From Haliotis asinina (Eukaryota; Mollusca; Gastropoda; Lepetellida; Haliotidae): a DNA stretch of 64,000 nt. A model generated the notes under the pieces. The model had not been told where the DNA came from, did not search any database, and saw only the letters and a list, made by a program, of their open reading frames with translations. The position numbers and the translations under genes are program-made. Location of the stretch: NCBI RefSeq assembly GCF_037392515.1, contig NC_090288.1, forward strand, positions 558,001-622,000, written 5' to 3'. Shown here piece after piece: positions 59,501 to 64,000 of the stretch. Within the stretch, counting starts at the first letter, position 1. The number at the start of each line of letters is the position of its first letter.

Positions 59501-60128
59501 CTTCCTGACGCTTGGGGACCACTCATTAATAAGCCTCTGAAGATTTTGATGTGCTAAAATTAAACAGACACAAGTTGCGAAAATAACTTTATTTATGTTA
59601 TGAGAAAAAATATTAACAGCGATAAAGATTATTCGTTTCACGTTGTTCCTACAGAGAAATTAATACTGCGAAATGATATGCCCCGCCGCATTCTGTTCGT
59701 ATAGATAAACCAATAATGCCCGACATTCGTATTCCTCATATATATCTCACATTTCGAGTATAGATCTACATTCCTTACAGCTCGTGCAAATATGAGACGT
59801 GAACTGTTTCCATACAGTAGTAATAATGACGACTTTCTGAACGAAGGGGCGTTCTAGCAAACAGAGTTTAACCCTGAATATTCCTATTTTCCTAATCGAA
59901 CGAACAAAAAAACATTCTGGATATTTTAGGAAGCGAAATACGAATTTTTTAATAATACAAACATTATCAAATTATAGGTCGAAGACTTCCTACAAAAAGG
60001 CAACTGCATATTCTGAAAAACGGATATTACTGAAAAAGAATAAATCATATGGATACCCTCGATGTCGTATTCCAGATGGTAGCAATAGTTTCTAAATTTT
60101 AATAAAACCCAAAATGGCAGCCCCCATG

Positions 60129-60518
60129 TTAGCAATGTGGTGAACATGAACTGATCACGTTCCAGGTTATTATTCGATAATGTATCACCTTGGCCATTAG
60201 TTTGACGAACAGAAGCGGAACAGAGGTAAATTCAAAATGTTTAACACTTTGACTGAAGCACGGCGGGCAAAACGTGCGTATTTGTTCCATAAGGGGTAAC
60301 CTAAATTCGTGGATAACCTTGATTCTTGGATCGCGGTAATAGGAAGGAGTCCCACCCGTAACCCCCATCTTTTCACATAGAATATTTCCACCTTCCACGG
60401 TGTAATATTCCAACACTGAAATAAGTCCATTGATTGTTCTTTGTACCTGTCCTAGTTTATTGAATGTGTATTTAGGGTGAGGTATGCATGGTAGCCGAGA
60501 GCCGCGATGCGGTCCCAT
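60129..60518 (-). CDS. Unrecognised 129-residue open frame upstream of CENPP
   Basis: The frame starts at an ATG inside the hairpin at 60492-60541 and encodes a mixed, non-repetitive sequence (MGPHRGSRLPCIPHPKYTF near the start, MGVTGGTPSYYRDPRIKV in the middle). Composition is protein-like, but I recognise no domain, signal peptide or membrane segment. It may be an exon, a transposon remnant or chance. The sense is the same as CENPP, about 630 bp upstream of exon 1. Confidence 0.18.
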   Translation of the reverse strand: MGPHRGSRLPCIPHPKYTFNKLGQVQRTINGLISVLEYYTVEGGNILCEKMGVTGGTPSYYRDPRIKVIHEFRLPLMEQIRTFCPPCFSQSVKHFEFTSVPLLFVKLMAKVIHYRIITWNVISSCSPHC

Positions 60519-60541
60519 ACAGTCAAGACAGCTCTCGGCTA
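60492..60541. other. Perfect 11-bp inverted repeat (hairpin)
   Basis: TAGCCGAGAGC at 60492-60502 and GCTCTCGGCTA at 60531-60541 are exact reverse complements around a 28-base loop. It could be a small transposon end or a DNA/RNA hairpin near the divergent promoter. Confidence 0.6.
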
Positions 60542-60575
60542 GTATGCTTGTCAGTTTGTAATTTTAGCTTTTGAT

Positions 60576-60604
60576 TGGGGGGGGTGGGGGGTGGGGGTGG
60601 GGGT
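60576..60604 (+). other. G-quadruplex-forming tract
   Basis: Four G runs of 8, 6, 5 and 5 bases are separated by single T residues, followed by TAAGAG. Single-base loops with runs of at least five G predict a very stable parallel quadruplex. It lies between the two divergent genes. Confidence 0.8.
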
Positions 60605-61346
60605 AAGAGTTCCGCCCGTACCCCTCCTCCCAAAACATTAACTTATGAACTGTCACTCAAATTAATCACTAGTTATACCATCAATAATGTATGTAAGGCA
60701 TGAAAAACAATATATGACTTGCAATAACTGCCGTTCCCGTATTCAGCCTCGGGAATCGAACGGGTGTCCACATCTGTTGAGGTCAGCGTGACAACATCGC
60801 CATATGTAAGCTATTTTCCATACAACTTGTCAATACTCCAGCTGCATTAAATCTTCACTGTTTTGCTTGATTGTTTTTTGCTTCTTTTCTTTATCAAACA
60901 TTGGTCTACACAAATATGTAAAATTTACATAGATTGCTCACTTCTGCTCTTAGAAATCCACAATTTTAGGGGTGGTGCGTTTTCAATGATGTTCAGTATA
61001 TAAATATAATGAATTAATCTTTGTCTGTGTTGTCAATTATGGATTACAGTTTGTTTTCCAATGGTTAACGAACCGTCGTCACCTTTAATTGTCACAGGGA
61101 CCACTTCGGGTGTGGAACCAGCTTAGGTTATATATCCAGAGGCCGGTTCGACTTGGGGCCGGTTCAGGTGTATTCGCTTACCATCAGTGTACCTCTGGGA
61201 ATCAGTTGTCTTCGTGTGCCGACAAGGACCCCGTCAATTTAGTTTAGGCTGTATGTAACTTTATCCACCTGACCCCTCCTATCATTCCATTTCATTTCTC
61301 TGCATAATTTATCCATATATGAACTATAGGGTTCAACTTCTTTGTT

Positions 61347-61395
61347 ATACACTACACAACGTTTCAAGACAGTTCCTAGTCTCTTCTTTAGGTGA
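61347..61395 (-). ncRNA. Possible decayed hammerhead ribozyme core of the Penelope-like element
   Basis: On the minus strand CTAAAGA precedes a small stem (AGAC with GTCT around TAGGAACT) and is followed by TGAAACG. This resembles the hammerhead layout CTGATGA, stem II, GAAAC. Two core bases are wrong, so it would not be active. Penelope-like elements are known to carry hammerhead motifs in their terminal repeats. Tentative. Confidence 0.25.
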
Positions 61396-61586
61396 AGTAA
61401 GGGTAAAACTAAAGGAATGTAGTATATATACACATAACAGTAGACAGATAAGAATGGGTAACAAGATATACAGGTTTCTATTAATTGATGTACAGGCTTC
61501 AACTGATGTACAGGCCTCAAATGATTGGCATGCAGGCTTGTATTGATTAGGTTAACGAGTTACAATTAAAGATGTTTGGATAGAGG

Positions 61587-62230
61587 TTAGTCACTGAGGA
61601 TAAGGTGGTTCCATGCATTGGGTAGGTAAACAGGGCTGTCTCTGTTGATTGAGGGCTTGTTCCGCTTGATTGCAATGGCTTCCAGAAGCTTCCGTTTTTT
61701 TAAGTCATTGGCGTTCCTAAGTAATGTCCTGGCATTGTCCCAAACTATCTTGTGATTGGGGTTGTGCATGATGTGTTCACATACAGACTTCTGATCCAAA
61801 TTTTGAACTGATGTTTTGTGTTCTTTTAACCTGACAGCCAGTGGTCGACCAGTTTCTCCAATATATGTCTCTTTACAACTACATTGGATCTGGTAGATGC
61901 ATCCTGCTGGATTTTTGTATTTAGGTGTTGTTGGCCTGCATCCATTAGCTGATAGTAGCGTTTTCAGGTTGGTGTAGCTGCGGAAGGTGACGTCTATTCC
62001 TGTTGTTTTCTTGATGAGACGGCCGATGCGATGACTTATCTGGCCATGGTATGTTATGTTAATTCTGATGGGGGGAGGTTCTGGTTTTAGTTGACTTAGA
62101 AGTTTCTTTCAGGGTCTTGGTGATGGTGTTGTTGACTAGATGGGGTGGGTACTCGTTAAGGTCTTGGAAGGTTGATTTCAGGTGTTTCAATTCGCTGTGG
62201 AGGCTGTCAGGACTGCAGACCACTTTTACT
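61587..62230 (-). mobile_element. Penelope-like retroelement fragment, GIY-YIG endonuclease end
   Basis: The minus strand reads open from about 62090 to the stop near 61587. In order it has PKYKNPAGCIYQIQCSC, then KETYIGETGRPLAVRLKEH, then KSVCEHIMHNP and KLLEAIAIKRNKPSINRD. The CIYQIQCSC and TYIGETGRPLAVRLKEH parts are the GIY-YIG core with its Cys motif and Arg, the C-terminal endonuclease of Penelope-like elements. In another frame up to about 62230, LKSTFQDLNEYPPHLVNNTI resembles the end of the reverse transcriptase. The polymerase is otherwise missing, so it is 5' truncated. It lies in the presumed NOL8 5' UTR intron or promoter region. Confidence 0.8.
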
Positions 62231-62306
62231 CTTCATGCCAGGAATAGACGTCACCTTCTTTGTTTACAAGCATTGCAAATTTAGTAAGCTTACATCCCAC
62301 GCCTTG

Positions 62307-62569
62307 ACTTATTTGGGAGACCCATGAAGGTCCCGGGGTAGAATAGGCCTTCAGCAACCCATGCTTAAGAGGCGACTAACGGGATTGGGTGGTCAGGCTT
62401 GCAGACTTGGTTGACACATCTCATCGATTCCCAATTGCACAGATCGACGCTCATGTGGTTGATCACTTGATTGTCTGGTCCAGACTCGACTATTTACAGA
62501 CCGCCGCCATATAGCTGGAATATTGCTGAGTGCGGCATAAAACTATCTCACTCACTCACTTATTTGGGA
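62307..62569 (+). mobile_element. SINE with 12-bp target-site duplication
   Basis: ACTTATTTGGGA at 62307-62318 is repeated exactly at 62558-62569, and the 239-bp body lies between. The body begins GACCCATGAAGGTCCCGGGG, passes GTCAGGCTTGCAGACTTGG (A-box-like) and ATCGATTCCCAATTGCAC (B-box position), and ends GAATATTGCTGAGTGCGGC then CTCACTCACTC. The two box-like segments lie about 30-35 bp apart, as in tRNA-derived SINEs. I recall this repeat as very common in abalone genomes. It is also represented at 56402-56580 and 59253-59312. Confidence 0.85.
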
Positions 62570-62644
62570 ATCAGTTGTCTTTGTGTTTAGTTTCCTCATG
62601 GTCCAGCGTGTTTCCATCTGTTCTAGGCATCATTATCTGTCAGA

Positions 62645-62792
62645 ATGACTTCTGCTGCTGAAGCCAGGCAGACACGGAGGATCTATGTTGGAGGTCTTTT
62701 TCCTGAAATACACCCCGATGATCTGCGTAGCAAGTTTGCCAGATTTGGCTCAGTGGAAGATATCCAGATCAAAGTTCGCAGGGATGAGCAAG
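62645..62792 (+). CDS. NOL8: NOL8 coding exon 1
   Basis: 148 nt ending GATGAGCAAG before the donor GTACAT, phase 1. Encodes the RNP2 half of the RRM. Reading on without splicing leaves the human alignment at once. Confidence 0.9.
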
Positions 62793-64000
62793 GTACATTA
62801 TACACTATTTGCACTGCATCACTACACCATTTAGTGTTGGGAATTGGTGGAAACTTCACAACTGATGATTGCTTCATTACCAACAAACAATCTTCAGAAA
62901 AAGTTGGTTAGCAAAATTTTTCAGATTTTCCTATCCCGGTTGTTATTGCAGATATGTATAGCATGATGCAACTCGAAACTTTGAAATGATGACAAGTATA
63001 TCCTGCGCATAACTCCCTGGCGTCTTCAACAAATATTCAGTCATAACTTTTCCCTTAGTGAAGTGAGTTTTCTAAGAATTAAACAAGTTTTAAGGCCCTG
63101 ATAATTTTGAAGATATATTCCATCATCAAGTGTTTCAAAGACTATAACAGTAGTTCCAAAATTGTTTGTATTCAATTATCAGAAGTGTATTTGATTGCTT
63201 AGTCACTGTGACCAATCTTTGAATATTTCATTTAATTGAAACACCACTGCTACCAACAGTGACGTAAATGTCTGGACACTGATGTGAATGTATAAAACTG
63301 ATATAAATGTAAGAACACTGACATAAATGTAAGATCACTGATGTAAATGTGTAACACTGATATAAATGTAAGAACACTGATGTAAGTGTAAGAACACTGA
63401 CATAAATGTAAGATCACTGATGTAAATGTGTAACACTGATATAAATGTAAGAACACTGATGTAAGTGTAAGAACACTGACATAAATGTAAGAACACTGAT
63501 GTAAATGTGTAACACTGATATAAATGTAAGATCACTGATGTAAATGTGTAACACTGATTCAAATGTAAGAACACTGATGTAAATGTGTAACACTGAGATA
63601 AATGTAAGATCACTGATGTAAGTGTAAGAACACTGACATAAATGTAAGAACACTGATGTAAATGTGTAACACTGATATAAATGTAAGATCACTGATGTAA
63701 ATATATAACACTGACAAACTTTAGAACTTGTCTTGGGATGTGTATGTTGGTTTATCTATGTTCTTTCTATTCTTTTAGTATCAAAGATCTTTTTTCTAGG
63801 TGAACCAGTGAAAACATTTGCCCACCTCAACATCAATGGAACAAAGAAAGATCTTGAAAAATGTGAGTAATGAGAGAGTAATGCATATGAGTGAGTAACA
63901 GATGTGGTGACACTGTACAGAATGTGAAGGAAGTGTAGATCTCGTGTGAGTGAGTGAGTAACAGATGTGGTGACACTGTACAGAATGTGAAGGAAGTGTT
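62645..64000 (+). CDS. NOL8: Nucleolar protein 8, N-terminal part (gene continues past the window)
   Basis: NOL8 is a nucleolar RNA-binding protein used in ribosome biogenesis, and mammalian NOL8 (NOP132) also binds Rag GTPase A. Coding exon 1 is 62645-62792 and exon 2 is 63800-63862. They join in phase 1 through a GGT glycine codon. The joined protein starts MTSAAEARQTRRIYVGGLFP and includes SKFARFGSVEDIQIKVRRD, then GEPVKTFAHLNINGTKKDLEK. This is an RRM, with RNP2 as IYVGGL and RNP1 as VKTFAHLNI. It matches remembered human NOL8 (RLYVGGLSQDIS, FSRFGEVSDVEI, KVFAYINI) at the same positions. The start ATG is chosen because the N-terminus then has nearly the human length. An acceptor-like TTCTAG at 62621-62626 just upstream suggests a separate 5' untranslated exon. 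Confidence 0.9.
63255..63712. repeat. 19-20-bp minisatellite in NOL8 intron 1
   Basis: About 23 units AACACTGATGTAAATGTAAG with variants ending GTGT, alternating ATGTAAATG, ATATAAATG and ACATAAATG. A longer period of about 77-78 bp (four units) is visible. On the minus strand it gives Ser/Tyr/His-rich open frames, which are artefacts. Confidence 0.9.
63800..63862 (+). CDS. NOL8: NOL8 coding exon 2
   Basis: 63 nt between acceptor TTTTTTCTAG and donor GTGAGT. Encodes GEPVKTFAHLNINGTKKDLEK, the RNP1 half of the RRM. It leaves one base (T) for the next codon, and human has Cys at this place. Confidence 0.88.
63889..64000. repeat. 63-bp tandem repeat starting at the NOL8 exon 2 splice donor, cut by the window end
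   Basis: GAGTGAGTAACAGATGTGGT at 63889 recurs at 63952, with the following 48 bases matching to the window end. The unit holds AGATCTCGTGTGAGTGAG, which resembles the exon 2 end and donor (AGATCTTGAAAAATGTGAGT at 63849-63868). Confidence 0.75.

Larger units (their letters stand above)
59501..61195. promoter_or_regulatory. Upstream region shared by divergent CENPP and NOL8
   Basis: This stretch lies between CENPP exon 1 and the nearest transposon. In human the two genes are transcribed divergently from almost the same point, so a bidirectional promoter is expected here or just inside it. I see no TATA box placed convincingly. The G-quadruplex tract and hairpin described separately are the most structured parts. 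Promoter location is inference. Confidence 0.35.
61196..62586. repeat. 22-bp direct repeats flanking the Penelope-like fragment and SINE
   Basis: TGGGAATCAGTTGTCTTCGTGT at 61196-61217 minus one base difference equals 62565-62586 (T for C in TTTGTGT). The two copies bracket the retroelement block and may be the target duplication of the Penelope-like insertion. Confidence 0.6.

Noticed and set aside
62319..62557. Possible tRNA gene because of A-box and B-box-like segments
   Set aside because: The sequence cannot fold as a cloverleaf over the full length. It occurs in several truncated copies and has a target-site duplication, so it is a SINE.
62683..62886. Minus-strand 67-codon frame
   Set aside because: It is antisense to NOL8 exon 1 and the start of intron 1.
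63250..63692. Minus-strand Ser/Tyr/His-rich frames of 68-92 codons
   Set aside because: They are products of the 19-20-bp minisatellite in NOL8 intron 1.

Overview
The window looks like nuclear DNA of a gastropod mollusc, most likely an abalone (Haliotis) or close relative. Genes are split by GT-AG introns with AT-rich sequence between them, and there are three copies or fragments of a SINE-like repeat ending in GAGTGCGGCATAAAACTA plus CTCACTCAC, which I recall as abundant in abalone genomes. It also holds DIRS and Penelope retroelement remnants and very large minisatellite arrays. Species assignment is inference.

Two real protein genes are present, in divergent (head-to-head) orientation. 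On the minus strand, positions 59500 to 32522 hold a complete nine-exon gene for the inner-kinetochore protein CENP-P (CENPP). All nine exons join in frame into a 341-residue protein that aligns to remembered human CENP-P through to the C-terminus. On the plus strand, from 62645 past the window end, are the first two coding exons of the nucleolar RNA-binding protein NOL8. NOL8 and CENPP are also divergent neighbours in human, so this is ancient microsynteny.

Layout. 1-4100: gene-poor, with two decayed coding fragments of multicopy families. 4104-32075: a 28-kb tandem array of a 26-bp unit with nested higher-order repeats, starting about 450 bp beyond the CENPP stop. 32076-32521: CENPP 3' flank with candidate poly(A) signals. 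32522-59500: CENPP, whose introns 5 to 8 are filled by five more unrelated minisatellites (41-bp and 22/13-bp in intron 5, about 36-bp in intron 6, 32-bp in intron 7, 40-bp in intron 8), a MITE-like element and a cluster of broken DIRS elements. 59501-62644: shared upstream region with a G-quadruplex tract, a hairpin, a Penelope-like fragment and a SINE with target-site duplication. 62645-64000: start of NOL8, with two more small arrays.

The most unusual signal is that the arrays of introns 6 and 7 start at the exon's 5' splice site and carry copies of that splice-site sequence in every unit, and NOL8 intron 2 may be a third case. The locus therefore contains dozens of decoy splice donors generated by tandem duplication of exon/intron junctions. 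The many long open frames in the 26-bp array are a consequence of its unit having no stop codon in any of six frames, and I do not treat them as genes.
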